The notes: a model not told the origin generated them from the sequence alone. A stretch of DNA of 50,456 nt from an uncultured Bacteroidales bacterium (GCA_946407975.1 CAMJQC010000015.1:1-50456); one strand, 5' to 3'. Shown: positions 10,716 to 18,927, numbered from the stretch's first letter. Made by a program: numbers and translations.

Positions 10716-11126
10716 TTGAAAAAACTGACACAAAGGTATTACCCGGGACTCCTTTGCGGAATCATCATCCTGATTCTGACTGGATTTCCGGGTTCTTATT
10801 TGCCCCACGTCAATCCCTCCCTCGGACTCGATAAAATCGCCCATTTCTTTATGTTTTGCGGCTTTACGTTCTTTTGCTTATGGGGGTACCGAAAAACATA
10901 CGGGGACAAAGACAAACGGCAGAGATGCATAGCTCTTTTCACAGCCTTTGCCATCGGCATAGCCTATGGCGCACTCACAGAGGTCCTGCAAAAAACCGTG
11001 TTTTACCAACGTTCCGGAAATGTTTATGACTTCTTTGCCGACCTTCTCGGTTGCTTTATAGGTGGTATGATTTTTGCAATTTTTTTTCGTAAGAAAAATA
11101 AAAATAATAATAGCGTCGTTTTGTAA
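10716..11126 (+). CDS. VanZ-like family membrane protein
   Basis: Small membrane protein of the VanZ-like family, whose molecular role is unknown outside teicoplanin resistance in enterococci. From the TTG at 10716 the product is 136 residues with four predicted membrane segments. It carries the family signature: LDKIAHFFMFCGFTF, then YGALTEVLQ, then GNVYDFFADLLGCFIG, ending in a basic tail. The frame also extends back to an ATG at 10650 inside gcvH, but that adds residues read out of frame from gcvH, so I prefer the TTG just after the gcvH stop. A VanZ-like gene next to gcvH is a recurring Bacteroidota arrangement. No link to antibiotic resistance is implied. Confidence 0.8.
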   Translation: MKKLTQRYYPGLLCGIIILILTGFPGSYLPHVNPSLGLDKIAHFFMFCGFTFFCLWGYRKTYGDKDKRQRCIALFTAFAIGIAYGALTEVLQKTVFYQRSGNVYDFFADLLGCFIGGMIFAIFFRKKNKNNNSVVL

Positions 11127-11146
11127 ATAAATAATTATTACTTTCG
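11120..11146 (+). promoter_or_regulatory. Possible tonB promoter (TTTG ... TACTTTCG)
   Basis: TTTG (11120-11123) and TACTTTCG (11139-11146) are spaced 15 bases apart, shorter than usual. The box deviates from TAnnTTTG by one base. The tonB ATG is 43 bases downstream. Confidence 0.35.
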
Positions 11147-11188
11147 CAACGCAATTCATATACGCATATCATTAAAAGACACATAACC

Positions 11189-11866
11189 ATGGAAGAGAAA
11201 AAATCACCTAAAGCTAATCTTGAACCCAAGAGATTAACCTTTATGCTCATTGGCTTAATCATCAGTTTGGCTGTCGCTTGGGGCGTTTTTGAAGTTCGCT
11301 CCTACGACAAGCGCGAAATTGACAAGAGCCTCTTAATGCGCGAAGTCACTGTTGACGAAGAAATGGTGGAAATCACCAAACAGGAACAAAAGCCTCAGCC
11401 GATGGAAATGCCTAAGCAAACCACGCAATTGGAAATCGTGCAAGACGACGTCGAAGTTGAAGACATTGAAATCAATGCTGAAGTGGAACAGACCGAAGTC
11501 ATTGAAGAGTACGTCGCCCCTGTGATTGAAGAAGAGGAAGTCGTTGAACAGGAAGTCTTCACGATTGTGGAAGAGATGCCGTCCTTCCCTGGTGGCGAAC
11601 AGAAACTGCTGGAATATGTTGCCAAGAACACCAAGTATCCTCAGATCGCACGTGAAAGCGGCATCCAGGGTCGTGTGTTCGTCAACTTCGTCGTTGAGCC
11701 CGACGGCCGCGTCTCCAATGTCAAAGTGGTCCGTGGCATCGGCGGCGGCTGCGATGAAGAAGCTATCCGCGTCATCAAGTCCTTGCCAAAATGGAAACCA
11801 GGCAAGCAGCGTGGTAAGGCCGTACGTGTTTCGTACAACCTGCCTGTGAACTTCAAACTGCAATAA
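11189..11866 (+). CDS. tonB: Energy transducer TonB
   Basis: TonB couples the inner-membrane proton gradient to TonB-dependent outer-membrane transporters. The 225-residue product has a short cytoplasmic N-terminus, one membrane helix (about 17-35, FMLIGLIISLAVAWGVF), a long acidic Glu/Val/Pro spacer spanning the periplasm (about 50-125), and a C-terminal TonB domain with the Bacteroidota signature EEMPSFPGGEQKLLEYVAKN, then YPQIARESGIQGRVFVNFVV and WKPGKQRGKAVRVSYNLPV. The spacer is Glu-rich rather than the usual Pro/Lys-rich. No exbB/exbD is adjacent, so this is an orphan TonB relying on ExbBD encoded elsewhere. The gene ends with a strong terminator. Confidence 0.93.
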   Translation: MEEKKSPKANLEPKRLTFMLIGLIISLAVAWGVFEVRSYDKREIDKSLLMREVTVDEEMVEITKQEQKPQPMEMPKQTTQLEIVQDDVEVEDIEINAEVEQTEVIEEYVAPVIEEEEVVEQEVFTIVEEMPSFPGGEQKLLEYVAKNTKYPQIARESGIQGRVFVNFVVEPDGRVSNVKVVRGIGGGCDEEAIRVIKSLPKWKPGKQRGKAVRVSYNLPVNFKLQ

Positions 11867-11885
11867 GACTGTTTGAGAAAGAAAC

Positions 11886-11920
11886 AAAGACCAGTCGGCT
11901 TAGGCCGACTGGTCTTTTTG
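11886..11920 (+). terminator. Intrinsic terminator after tonB
   Basis: A perfect stem, AAAGACCAGTCGGC with GCCGACTGGTCTTT and loop TTAG, is followed by a T run. It ends the ruvA-to-tonB stretch. Confidence 0.9.
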
Positions 11921-11957
11921 TTTTAAATAAAAGGCAGCGATTCATGAAAGCGCAAAT

Positions 11958-11992
11958 GAAAAAGCCCGCTTCGGTTTACCGAGCGGGCTTTA
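11958..11992 (-). terminator. Intrinsic terminator of the RNase G gene (minus strand)
   Basis: The stem AAAGCCCGCT-CGGT / ACCG-AGCGGGCTTT has one bulged base. Read on the minus strand it is followed by a T run, and it lies 24 bases after the RNase G stop codon. Confidence 0.8.
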
Positions 11993-12015
11993 ATCGTTTT
12001 TACCTGCAGTGGCAT

Positions 12016-13599
12016 TCAGATTCTGATGTCGTCGCCGTTGGCGTTCTGAAAATTGTACTGCAAAGCGTGGAAACTGTTAACAGGAACGACTTTAAAAGAC
12101 TTCCCGTATTTACGCATCCACTTGAATCGGATTGAAAACAACCCCTTTGTCAAATAAGCGTGGATAAAGGGATGTACCTGCAATGTAATATGGTTCTCAT
12201 TTTGATCGAGAAGCAGATACTTGAGATTGTTTTCGATTTCATCGATGAAAAGGATGGCAGGACGAATTTTGCCTTCGCCATCGCAGACGGGACATTTTTC
12301 CTGTACCTGGACTTCTGTCTCCGGCCTTACCCTTTGTCTGGTGATTTGAATAAGCCCGAATTTCGTCGCTGGCAATATGGTGTGTTTGGCACGGTCACGC
12401 GACATCTCTTCGGTCAGTTTGTCGAACAGCTGCTTACGATGTTTAGGATCATGCATGTCGATGAAATCGACGATGATAATGCCTCCCATGTCGCGCAAAC
12501 GTAGTTGGCGTGCAATCTCCGTAGCAGCTTCGAGGTTCACCAGAAAAGCGTTTTCTTCCTGCGAATTCTCCTTGTTCACGCGGTGGCCGCTATTCACGTC
12601 GATGACGTGCATGGCCTCGGTGTGTTCGATAATGAGGTAAACACCGTTTCTGATGGTGACAATGCGTCCGAAAAAGCCTTTGATCTGTTTGGCGACATTA
12701 AAATGCTCAAAGATAGGGTCTTTACCGTTATAGAGATTTACAATGTCGGCTTTTTGCGGAGCGATGGTTCGGATATAGCTCCGAATTTCTTCATAGAGTG
12801 ACTCGTCGTCAACATGAATGTTGTTGAACGATTCGTTCAGTAAATCACGCAGCATTACAGAAGTCTGGTCCATTTCGCTCACCATCCTGCCGTAATTCGT
12901 CATTTTTTTCATTTCTACGATGCAGCGTTCCCATTTTTCAACTAAGGTCATAAGGTCAGCGTTCAGGTCTGCCACCTTCTTTCCTTCCGCTACAGTACGG
13001 ATGATGACCCCATAATTCATGGGACGGATGCTTTGTATGAGCCGTCTTAAACGGTTACGTTCCTCGCTGCTGCGAATTTTCTGTGATACCGAAATGCGGT
13101 TGGAGAAAGGCACCAGAACGAGATAACGGCCTGCAAAGGAAATCTCAGCAGAGATACGGGGGCCTTTTGTGGAGATAGGTTCCTTAGCTATCTGAACAGG
13201 AAGCAAATCTCCTGCCTTAAGCAAGTCGCCTATCTTGCCGTTTTTCTCAATATCAGGTTCCAATTTAAACTTGTCCATGGTAATGGCATTCCCTGAGGTT
13301 ACCATATTCTTGAATTTGATCAGGGAATTTACCTGCAGACCCAAATCAAGGTAGTGAAGGAAAGCTTCCTTCGAATAGCCCACCTCGACAAAAGCTGCAT
13401 TCAGGCCGGGAAGGATCTTCTTAACCCGTCCCAAATAGACGTCTCCAACAGCAAATTGGTTGTTTGTTTTCTCTTTGTGAAGTTCGACAAGAGTCTTGTC
13501 CTCCAACAGAGCGATGTCAACCTCTGAAGTGTGCGAACTGATAATCAGCTCGCGCTCGACCGTCTTCTTTTCAACTGTTTCGTGTTGTTCTTCAGACAT
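12016..13599 (-). CDS. rng: Ribonuclease E/G family endoribonuclease
   Basis: Endoribonuclease of the RNase E/G family that matures 16S rRNA 5' ends and starts mRNA decay in the cytoplasm. The 527-residue product has the S1 RNA-binding domain at about 45-125 (VGDVYLGRVKKILPGLNAAFVEVG). The two catalytic Mg-binding aspartates lie in AMHVIDVNSGHR (Asp334) and GGIIIVDFIDMHD (Asp378), and the zinc-link motif is CPVCDGEG at 436-443. Length and layout fit RNase G rather than long RNase E, since there is no degradosome tail. It lies downstream of HU and the mini ribosomal protein on the same strand, a conserved Bacteroidales order (HU, rng next to mutY). A large stem-loop in the 139-base gap before it could affect its expression. 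Confidence 0.95.
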   Translation of the reverse strand: MSEEQHETVEKKTVERELIISSHTSEVDIALLEDKTLVELHKEKTNNQFAVGDVYLGRVKKILPGLNAAFVEVGYSKEAFLHYLDLGLQVNSLIKFKNMVTSGNAITMDKFKLEPDIEKNGKIGDLLKAGDLLPVQIAKEPISTKGPRISAEISFAGRYLVLVPFSNRISVSQKIRSSEERNRLRRLIQSIRPMNYGVIIRTVAEGKKVADLNADLMTLVEKWERCIVEMKKMTNYGRMVSEMDQTSVMLRDLLNESFNNIHVDDESLYEEIRSYIRTIAPQKADIVNLYNGKDPIFEHFNVAKQIKGFFGRIVTIRNGVYLIIEHTEAMHVIDVNSGHRVNKENSQEENAFLVNLEAATEIARQLRLRDMGGIIIVDFIDMHDPKHRKQLFDKLTEEMSRDRAKHTILPATKFGLIQITRQRVRPETEVQVQEKCPVCDGEGKIRPAILFIDEIENNLKYLLLDQNENHITLQVHPFIHAYLTKGLFSIRFKWMRKYGKSFKVVPVNSFHALQYNFQNANGDDIRI

Positions 13600-13676
13600 G
13601 GTTTTTCATTAGAGGTTAAACTTTTTACTATTTTTCTCATAAGCTCGGCATTTGCCTTAAGCTTTTTGATTATAAA

Positions 13677-13712
13677 GCAATAACACAACATTTCCCAATG
13701 TTGTGTTATTGC
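13677..13712 (-). repeat. Perfect 16-base inverted repeat (stem-loop) between the mini ribosomal protein gene and RNase G
   Basis: The arms GCAATAACACAACATT and AATGTTGTGTTATTGC are separated by TCCC. On the minus strand it begins 27 bases after the mini ribosomal protein stop and is followed by CTTTATAATC, a poor T tract. It may be a weak terminator, an mRNA end stabiliser or a processing site. Confidence 0.75.
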
Positions 13713-13738
13713 TCATCTGACTCCCATAGGAAGAAAGG

Positions 13739-13828
13739 TTATTTCTTCTTATGACGGTCCTTTCTCAAGCGTTTTTTACGCTTGTGCGTTGACATCTTGT
13801 GTCTTTTGTGTTTTTTACCGTTTGGCAT
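13739..13828 (-). CDS. AURKAIP1/COX24-domain mini protein, probable small ribosomal subunit protein
   Basis: A 29-residue, extremely basic protein read from the ATG at 13828: MPNGKKHKRHKMSTHKRKKR followed by LRKDRHKKK. I recognise this as the short Bacteroidota AURKAIP1/COX24-domain family, related to mitochondrial ribosomal protein mS38, which sits on the small ribosomal subunit. About 20 of 29 residues are Lys, Arg or His, as expected for a peptide threaded into rRNA. It lies 21 bases downstream of HU and upstream of RNase G on the same strand. It is too short for common gene-finder cut-offs and easily missed. Ribosome membership is inferred from the family, not from this sequence. Confidence 0.85.
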   Translation of the reverse strand: MPNGKKHKRHKMSTHKRKKRLRKDRHKKK

Positions 13829-13849
13829 GATATATATTATTTAGAACAA

Positions 13850-14122
13850 TTATTTCACTGCGTTCATGAAAGTCTTGGCGGGCTTGAAAGCCGGAATTTT
13901 ATGCTCAGGAATAGTGATGGCGACATTCTTGGAGATATTACGGCCCGTCTTTTCTGCTCTTGTCTTGATAATGAAACTGCCAAAACCTCTGAGATACACG
14001 TTTTCACCCTTCGCCATAGCAGCCTTAACAGCTTCCATAAAGTTTTCTACAACACTCTGAACGGCACCCTTTTCGATACCCGTCTTGCTAGCGATTTGAG
14101 CTACAATTTCTGCTTTTGTCAT
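13850..14122 (-). CDS. hup: HU family DNA-binding protein
   Basis: Histone-like dimeric protein that bends and compacts DNA. The 90-residue product matches the family throughout: TKAEIVAQIASKTGI at the N-terminus, dimer-forming helices to about residue 40, the GENVYLRGFGSFIIKTRAEK beta region, the DNA-wrapping arm with RNISKNVAITIPEHKIPAFK, and the C-terminal FKPAKTFMNAVK. The conserved Pro of the arm tip region is displaced, as is common in Bacteroidota HU. It is the first gene of a leftward unit with the mini ribosomal protein and RNase G, and it has a clear promoter in the gap shared with mutY. Confidence 0.95.
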   Translation of the reverse strand: MTKAEIVAQIASKTGIEKGAVQSVVENFMEAVKAAMAKGENVYLRGFGSFIIKTRAEKTGRNISKNVAITIPEHKIPAFKPAKTFMNAVK

Positions 14123-14171
14123 TTTTTGTATTATTTAATGGTTAGATAATTAGTTTGTTGTAAATTTGCGG

Positions 14172-14179
14172 CAAAGGTA
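14172..14179 (-). promoter_or_regulatory. -7 box TACCTTTG of the HU gene
   Basis: On the minus strand this is a perfect TAnnTTTG match 49 bases before the HU ATG, and it is followed by GCCGC, the common context after such boxes in this window. Confidence 0.55.
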
Positions 14180-14201
14180 AGAACATTTTTGATACGGAAA
14201 A

Positions 14202-14209
14202 TAGTTTTG
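14202..14209 (+). promoter_or_regulatory. -7 box TAGTTTTG of the mutY-ssb unit
   Basis: A perfect TAnnTTTG match lies 33 bases before the mutY ATG, divergent from the HU promoter 22 bases away. Confidence 0.5.
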
Positions 14210-14242
14210 CCCAATTTTTTAATCTAATCTGCTATAAATGTG

Positions 14243-15295
14243 ATGAATTTGACTTTTCAAACCTTGTTAAGAAACTGGTATGAACAGAACAAAAGAATTC
14301 TCCCATGGCGAAGCGAACCGGCACCTTATTATGTATGGTTGTCAGAAATCATCCTTCAGCAGACGCGAGTAAACCAAGGACTAAACTATTTTCTCCATTT
14401 CGTTGAACGATGGCCAAAACTTGAGAATCTTGCCTCAGCTTCCGAGGAAGAAGTGCTAAAGATGTGGCAAGGATTAGGCTATTATTCCCGAGCCAGAAAT
14501 CTACTCCGCTGTGCCAGACAGGTTTCGACGCAATACGGAGGCGCATTCCCTGCCGACTACGCCAAGCTGAAACAACTTCAAGGCATCGGCGACTACACTG
14601 CAGCCGCCATAGCCTCCATCGCTTTCAATCTGCCTTACGCCGTTGTCGATGGCAATGTGTACCGGGTGATATCAAGATTGTTTGACATCGAGACACCAAT
14701 TAATACAAGGGAAGGCCAACAATGCATTGCACAGATCGCCGACGAGCTTCTCGACCACGCGCATCCCGGCCTTCACAACCAGGCCATGATGGAATTTGGC
14801 GCCCTACATTGCATTCCGAAAAATCCCGACTGCCAAAACTGTCCGATACAGGCCCATTGCCTTTCCTATGCCAACCATACCACAGAAAAAAGGCCTGTAA
14901 AACAGGACAAAACAAAGGCACGAACACGTTATTTCAATTATCTGGTTTTTAAGACGGACGGCTCCACCTATTTGCATCAACGCGGCACTGACGACATTTG
15001 GGCAAAACTCTATGATTTCCCCTTGATTGAATCGGAAAAAGCAATCTCTATCGATGAAGTCATCGTCCATCCGTTATTTCATCAGATTGTAGAGCAAAAC
15101 AATTTCACTGTTGGCAAAGCGTCTCGGATCTTCACCCATAAACTTACTCATCAGACATTGATAGTGCAGTTTATTGAAATTATTCTTGACAAAAAAATAC
15201 CTAACATTGAAACAAAAAATATATTTTTGACTTCTGAAAAGGATTTGGGCCAATTCCCGATTCCACGTCTAATCGATTTATATCTAAACTCTTAA
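14243..15295 (+). CDS. mutY: A/G-specific adenine DNA glycosylase MutY
   Basis: MutY removes adenine mispaired with 8-oxoguanine, preventing G:C to T:A mutations. The 350-residue product from the ATG at 14243 (a GTG lies one codon upstream) has the catalytic glutamate in VWLSEIILQQTRV (Glu35), the helix-hairpin-helix LQGIGDYTAAAIASIAF, and the catalytic aspartate in YAVVDGNVYRV (Asp136). The [4Fe-4S] cluster Cys190, 197, 200 and 206 have the canonical spacing CX6CX2CX5C. The C-terminal NUDIX-like domain (about 225-350, TYLHQRGTDDIWAKLYDFP) recognises 8-oxoG. ssb follows after 10 bases, so the two are probably co-transcribed. Confidence 0.96.
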   Translation: MNLTFQTLLRNWYEQNKRILPWRSEPAPYYVWLSEIILQQTRVNQGLNYFLHFVERWPKLENLASASEEEVLKMWQGLGYYSRARNLLRCARQVSTQYGGAFPADYAKLKQLQGIGDYTAAAIASIAFNLPYAVVDGNVYRVISRLFDIETPINTREGQQCIAQIADELLDHAHPGLHNQAMMEFGALHCIPKNPDCQNCPIQAHCLSYANHTTEKRPVKQDKTKARTRYFNYLVFKTDGSTYLHQRGTDDIWAKLYDFPLIESEKAISIDEVIVHPLFHQIVEQNNFTVGKASRIFTHKLTHQTLIVQFIEIILDKKIPNIETKNIFLTSEKDLGQFPIPRLIDLYLNS

Positions 15296-15305
15296 CTACC
15301 AAATT

Positions 15306-15770
15306 ATGGCAAGCTTAAACAAAGTAATCCTCATCGGCCGACTTGGTCGAGACCCTGAAGTCACTACATTCGAGAATGGCAACAAAAAAGTCACAATGAC
15401 CCTGGCAACTTCGGAACGCTATCGCGACCGTGAAGGCAACTGGGTAGAACAAACCGACTGGCATAATCTAGTCATATGGAACAATTTGGCCAACGATATA
15501 GCAGACCATCGCCGGAACTACTGCAAAGGCGATCTCATGTATGTCGAAGGCAAGCTAAGAACCCGTCAATATACTGATCAACAAGGAAGCCAACGCTATG
15601 TAACCGAAATCATCGTAGATAAGATCATGCAAATGGCGCCAGGAAAGAATACACAGCAGCCCAATATAGCCCAACGTCCTCCAGAGACACCTAGCGCAGA
15701 AGCGCCTGTTCAACCTATTATCAACGATTCCTTAGGGCAACCCACTACTGAAGAAGACCTTCCATTCTAA
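15306..15770 (+). CDS. ssb: Single-stranded DNA-binding protein
   Basis: Binds and protects single-stranded DNA in replication and repair, and recruits partner proteins through its acidic tail. The 154-residue product has the OB fold over about 1-110 (SLNKVILIGRLGRDPEVTTF, then WHNLVIWNNLANDIADHRR, then YVEGKLRTRQY), a Pro/Gln-rich disordered linker, and the conserved C-terminal acidic tip EEDLPF. It directly follows mutY (10-base gap) and ends at a terminator. Placement of ssb between mutY and gldE is a familiar Bacteroidales order. Confidence 0.96.
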   Translation: MASLNKVILIGRLGRDPEVTTFENGNKKVTMTLATSERYRDREGNWVEQTDWHNLVIWNNLANDIADHRRNYCKGDLMYVEGKLRTRQYTDQQGSQRYVTEIIVDKIMQMAPGKNTQQPNIAQRPPETPSAEAPVQPIINDSLGQPTTEEDLPF

Positions 15771-15794
15771 ACCAAATTCATAACACAACCTTTA

Positions 15795-15830
15795 GAAATG
15801 CGGAATGACGATTTTCCGCATTTCTTTTTA
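15795..15830 (+). terminator. Intrinsic terminator after ssb
   Basis: The stem GAAATGCGGAA / TTCCGCATTTC (11 base pairs, loop of eight) is followed by TTTTTA. Confidence 0.8.
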
Positions 15831-15849
15831 GTAATTCAGCATTATTTCC

Positions 15850-15857
15850 TATTTTTG
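15850..15857 (+). promoter_or_regulatory. -7 box TATTTTTG of the gldE-gldD unit
   Basis: A perfect TAnnTTTG match 27 bases before the TTG start of gldE supports that unusual start, since transcription begins only shortly upstream. Confidence 0.5.
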
Positions 15858-15883
15858 CCGCGAAATTATAAAACACGTACGTT

Positions 15884-17227
15884 TTGGAAACACCAGACCC
15901 TGACCCTGAACCTCTTGCGGAAATCCTGTCCGTCATTCTAAATCATTTCTTTACCGGATTCTCAATTAACGCCATCATCGGACTGGTTGTCCTATGTGTG
16001 CTTTTGCTTGCATCAGGATTGATCTCAAGCAGTGAAACGGCTTTCTTTTCACTTCAACCCGCCGATCTCGACAACCTCGAATCGCGTGATGACAACAAGA
16101 GCAGGCTCGTGATGAAACTTCGAGAAAAGCCCAAAACCCTCCTGGCCACCATACTTATTGCGAACAACTTCGTAAACGTGACCATTGCATTGCTTTCCAC
16201 CTACATCATGAGCCAACTTTTCGACATGGTCAACTACCCCATTGCCGCCTTTTTGCTTGAAGTCGTCGTCGTCACCTCCCTGATTCTGATTGTAGGAGAG
16301 ATCACACCCAAGATATATGCGACAAAACGTCCTATTAAAGTGGCACGTTTCATGGCGCGGCCCCTACGCTTCCTCGCTGGACTTTTCAGTCCGTTATGCA
16401 AACTGCTTGTTGGATCCACCTCGTTCATGGACAAACACTTAGAGAAAAAGAAAGCCGACATCTCCATGGACGACCTTTCCGCTGCAGTCGAAATTGCCAC
16501 TAACGAATCCACACCGATAGAAGAAAAACAGATGCTTAAAGGCATTGTCACCTTTAGCGAAAAAGAGGTAAGCGGCGTCATGAAACCCCGAATCGACATC
16601 GTTGGCATTGAAAAAAACATGGCTTTTGCCGACATGATTGCTACCGTAATCACCAGCGGGTTTTCAAGAATACCAATCTATGAACAAACCCTGGACAAGG
16701 TCGTCGGCATCCTTTATGTCAAAGATCTGCTTCCATATCTTGACGCTGAGTCATACGAATGGCAAAAACTCATCCGCCCCGCTTTCTTCGTCCCCGAAAA
16801 CCGCAAAATCAACGACCTGTTTCAAGATTTTCGCGAGAAGAAAATCCATATTGCCATTGTCGTCGATGAATATGGCGGCACCTCTGGCCTCATCACCATG
16901 GAAGACGTCATCGAAGAAATCGTAGGAGAAATCAACGACGAATTTGATAAAGAAAAGCAGGAAGAGCATTATACGAAAATCGATGATGAAACGTTCCTTT
17001 TCAAAGCACAGACCAGCATCGTCGATTTCTGCAAGGTGTTTAGCTTGGCAGAGAACTATTTTGAGCCTATGCAAGGCGAAGCCGATACACTGGCCGGCCT
17101 AATTCTTGAGTTTGAAGGCCGCATGCCTGAAATCGGCTTCAAATTCAGTTTTGAGAACTTCCAATTCGAAATCACCGATGCCGATGAAAGAAAAATCAAG
17201 GAAGTGAAAGTCGTTTACAAACCTTAA
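15884..17227 (+). CDS. gldE: Gliding motility-associated protein GldE (CNNM/CBS/CorC-HlyC family)
   Basis: Inner-membrane protein of the CNNM-CBS family, linked genetically with GldD in T9SS/gliding bacteria; its precise function is unknown and a Mg/Co transport role for the fold is inferred from relatives. The 447-residue product has an N-terminal CNNM (DUF21) membrane domain (about 30-200, with the SSSETAFFSL and VGEITPKIYATKRP motifs), paired CBS domains (about 220-335, ending DEYGGTSGLITMEDVIEEIV), and a C-terminal CorC_HlyC domain (about 355-440). The likely start is TTG at 15884, because no ATG lies near the promoter. gldD follows after 10 bases. A paralogue of the same architecture lies at 26376-27659. 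Confidence 0.9.
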   Translation: METPDPDPEPLAEILSVILNHFFTGFSINAIIGLVVLCVLLLASGLISSSETAFFSLQPADLDNLESRDDNKSRLVMKLREKPKTLLATILIANNFVNVTIALLSTYIMSQLFDMVNYPIAAFLLEVVVVTSLILIVGEITPKIYATKRPIKVARFMARPLRFLAGLFSPLCKLLVGSTSFMDKHLEKKKADISMDDLSAAVEIATNESTPIEEKQMLKGIVTFSEKEVSGVMKPRIDIVGIEKNMAFADMIATVITSGFSRIPIYEQTLDKVVGILYVKDLLPYLDAESYEWQKLIRPAFFVPENRKINDLFQDFREKKIHIAIVVDEYGGTSGLITMEDVIEEIVGEINDEFDKEKQEEHYTKIDDETFLFKAQTSIVDFCKVFSLAENYFEPMQGEADTLAGLILEFEGRMPEIGFKFSFENFQFEITDADERKIKEVKVVYKP

Positions 17228-17237
17228 GAGGCCGAAC

Positions 17238-17825
17238 ATGAACCGCATCAATCGCTATATCATCTGTTTACTGTTTGTAGCCGTTGCCTTCACAGCATGC
17301 CATCATGAAAAAAACTATATGCCGAAACCCAGAGGATATTTTCGTATTGACTTGCCCGAAAAGCAATATGTTTCCGTCGACACAGTAGAGCGTTACCGTT
17401 TCGAATGTCCAAACTATGCGGTCATCACCAACGACCCATATAGTCCCGATGAGAAAAACTGGGTCAATATCAACATGAATCCCTTCAAGGCATCAATACA
17501 TCTTACTCACAAAGAAGTTAAAGGCAATTTAAGCGACTATCTTGAAGATGTCCACTTGATGCTTACCAAACATCTGCAAAAAGCAAGCGGCATACGCGAC
17601 AGCCTCATCATCAACGACGAGCATAAGGTCTATGGCATGCTGATCGAGATGGACGGCAGCACTGTGGCAACACCCTTGCAGTTTTATCTCACCGATAGCA
17701 CCCATAATTTCGTGAGAGGAGCCCTGTATTTCAACTTCCTCCCCAACAACGACTCAATGCAGCCCGTCATCAACTACATACGGCAAGATATCGATCAAAT
17801 CATCCGTACTTTTGAGTGGAAATAG
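17238..17825 (+). CDS. gldD: Gliding motility lipoprotein GldD
   Basis: Lipoprotein needed for gliding and T9SS function in Flavobacterium; it acts in the cell envelope and is often paired with GldE. The 195-residue product has a lipoprotein signal with lipobox AFTAC (Cys21), followed by the family hallmark YMPKPRGYFRIDLPEKQYV near residues 28-46. The rest is the compact GldD fold (WVNINMNPFKASIHLTHKEV, then YGMLIEMDGSTVATPLQFYL). It follows gldE by 10 bases in one unit. No gliding-specific adhesin genes are visible here, so a secretion role is more likely than motility. Confidence 0.92.
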   Translation: MNRINRYIICLLFVAVAFTACHHEKNYMPKPRGYFRIDLPEKQYVSVDTVERYRFECPNYAVITNDPYSPDEKNWVNINMNPFKASIHLTHKEVKGNLSDYLEDVHLMLTKHLQKASGIRDSLIINDEHKVYGMLIEMDGSTVATPLQFYLTDSTHNFVRGALYFNFLPNNDSMQPVINYIRQDIDQIIRTFEWK

Positions 17826-17933
17826 GTTGAAATCGCTTGTTCTCCGATTCGTTATTGCTTTCAAATACATTGGTTATTAAGCTTTTTTTTTACCAAAAGC
17901 ACAGTTTTTGACTCTTTTTTAAAAGAAAAAGAC

Positions 17934-17941
17934 TATTTTCG
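17934..17941 (+). promoter_or_regulatory. Possible -7 box TATTTTCG of corA
   Basis: This is one mismatch from TAnnTTTG and is followed by CAGCGC. A TTTG lies at 17907-17910. The corA ATG is 69 bases downstream. The remaining 184-base gap after gldD shows no coding frame. Confidence 0.4.
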
Positions 17942-18009
17942 CAGCGCAAAAACTTTGCACCGATGTAGAAAGCAGTATTCACTTTTAAAGACAGAAAGGG
18001 GGCAAGCCT

Positions 18010-18927
18010 ATGATTAACAGCCTGAAAATTGGTAATCTGACATGGCGACATCTGAACAATCCGACGGACGAGGATTTTGAATTCTTGAAAGACCGGTTCC
18101 ATTTCCACCCCTTAGACATCGAAGACTGTAAATCGGTAAACCAACGTCCCAAGATAGACATTTACGACGACTACTATTTCCTTATCCTTCATTTCCCTAA
18201 TTTCGACCGTCAGAACAAATTCGTGAAAATCAAGGAAGTGAAGCTGTTCTGGGGCAAAGACTACATTATATCTTTGGAGAAAAAGCCCTGGGGCGTATCG
18301 CAACTTTTCAACGAATACGAGGAGCGCATCCAAAACGAGGAAGACGTCAACGTGAAGAGCTCCGACATCCTGTTGTACCGCATCCTTGAGAAACTGATGA
18401 CCGAATCGGTCTATCTCCTGCGCAAGGTCGGACTCGACGTCGAACTCATAAATCGCGAGTTGCTTCAAGAAAAACAGGTGAAGATCATCGAACGCATATC
18501 TGTGACGCGAAAGAATCTCATCCTCATCAACACCATTTTCAAGCCACAGCTGAGGCTCTTCCACCTCTTCGAAATCGGTAAAATCACTGGCTTCACCGAG
18601 GATGTGGAATATATGGAAGACTACTGGGGCAACATCTTGGACTATTATCAGAAAGTATGGGATATGACGGAAGACTATGAGGAATTGATCGAGGGCCTTT
18701 CGCAAACCTTCGACTCGATGCAGACCAACAAGACCAACGAGACGATGAAGATCCTCACCCTGATTTCGTCCATCATCCTGCCTTTGACCTTTATCACCGG
18801 CCTCTATGGCATGAATGTCCAGTTGCCCTTCCAGGACAAGGCGTGGGCTTTCTATGGGATATTAGGATTTATGGCTGTCGTAGCAGTAGCGTTCTACATC
18901 TATTTCCGCCACCGCAAGATGATGTAA
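18010..18927 (+). CDS. corA: Magnesium/cobalt transporter CorA
   Basis: Pentameric inner-membrane channel for Mg2+ (and Co2+) uptake. The 305-residue product has a large cytoplasmic N-terminal domain and two C-terminal membrane helices. The pore signature GMN is at residues 267-269 in TGLYGMNVQLP, after the first helix (TLISSIILPLTFITGLYG), and the second helix (GILGFMAVVAVAFYIYF) is followed by a basic tail. It is transcribed alone, convergent with the endonuclease gene 12 bases away. Mg2+ sensing by the cytoplasmic domain is a family property. Confidence 0.94.
   Translation: MINSLKIGNLTWRHLNNPTDEDFEFLKDRFHFHPLDIEDCKSVNQRPKIDIYDDYYFLILHFPNFDRQNKFVKIKEVKLFWGKDYIISLEKKPWGVSQLFNEYEERIQNEEDVNVKSSDILLYRILEKLMTESVYLLRKVGLDVELINRELLQEKQVKIIERISVTRKNLILINTIFKPQLRLFHLFEIGKITGFTEDVEYMEDYWGNILDYYQKVWDMTEDYEELIEGLSQTFDSMQTNKTNETMKILTLISSIILPLTFITGLYGMNVQLPFQDKAWAFYGILGFMAVVAVAFYIYFRHRKMM

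Noticed and set aside
11886-11992. Two neighbouring hairpins read as a small RNA
   Set aside because: Each is a textbook terminator for one of the two converging genes (tonB and rng), with T runs on opposite strands.
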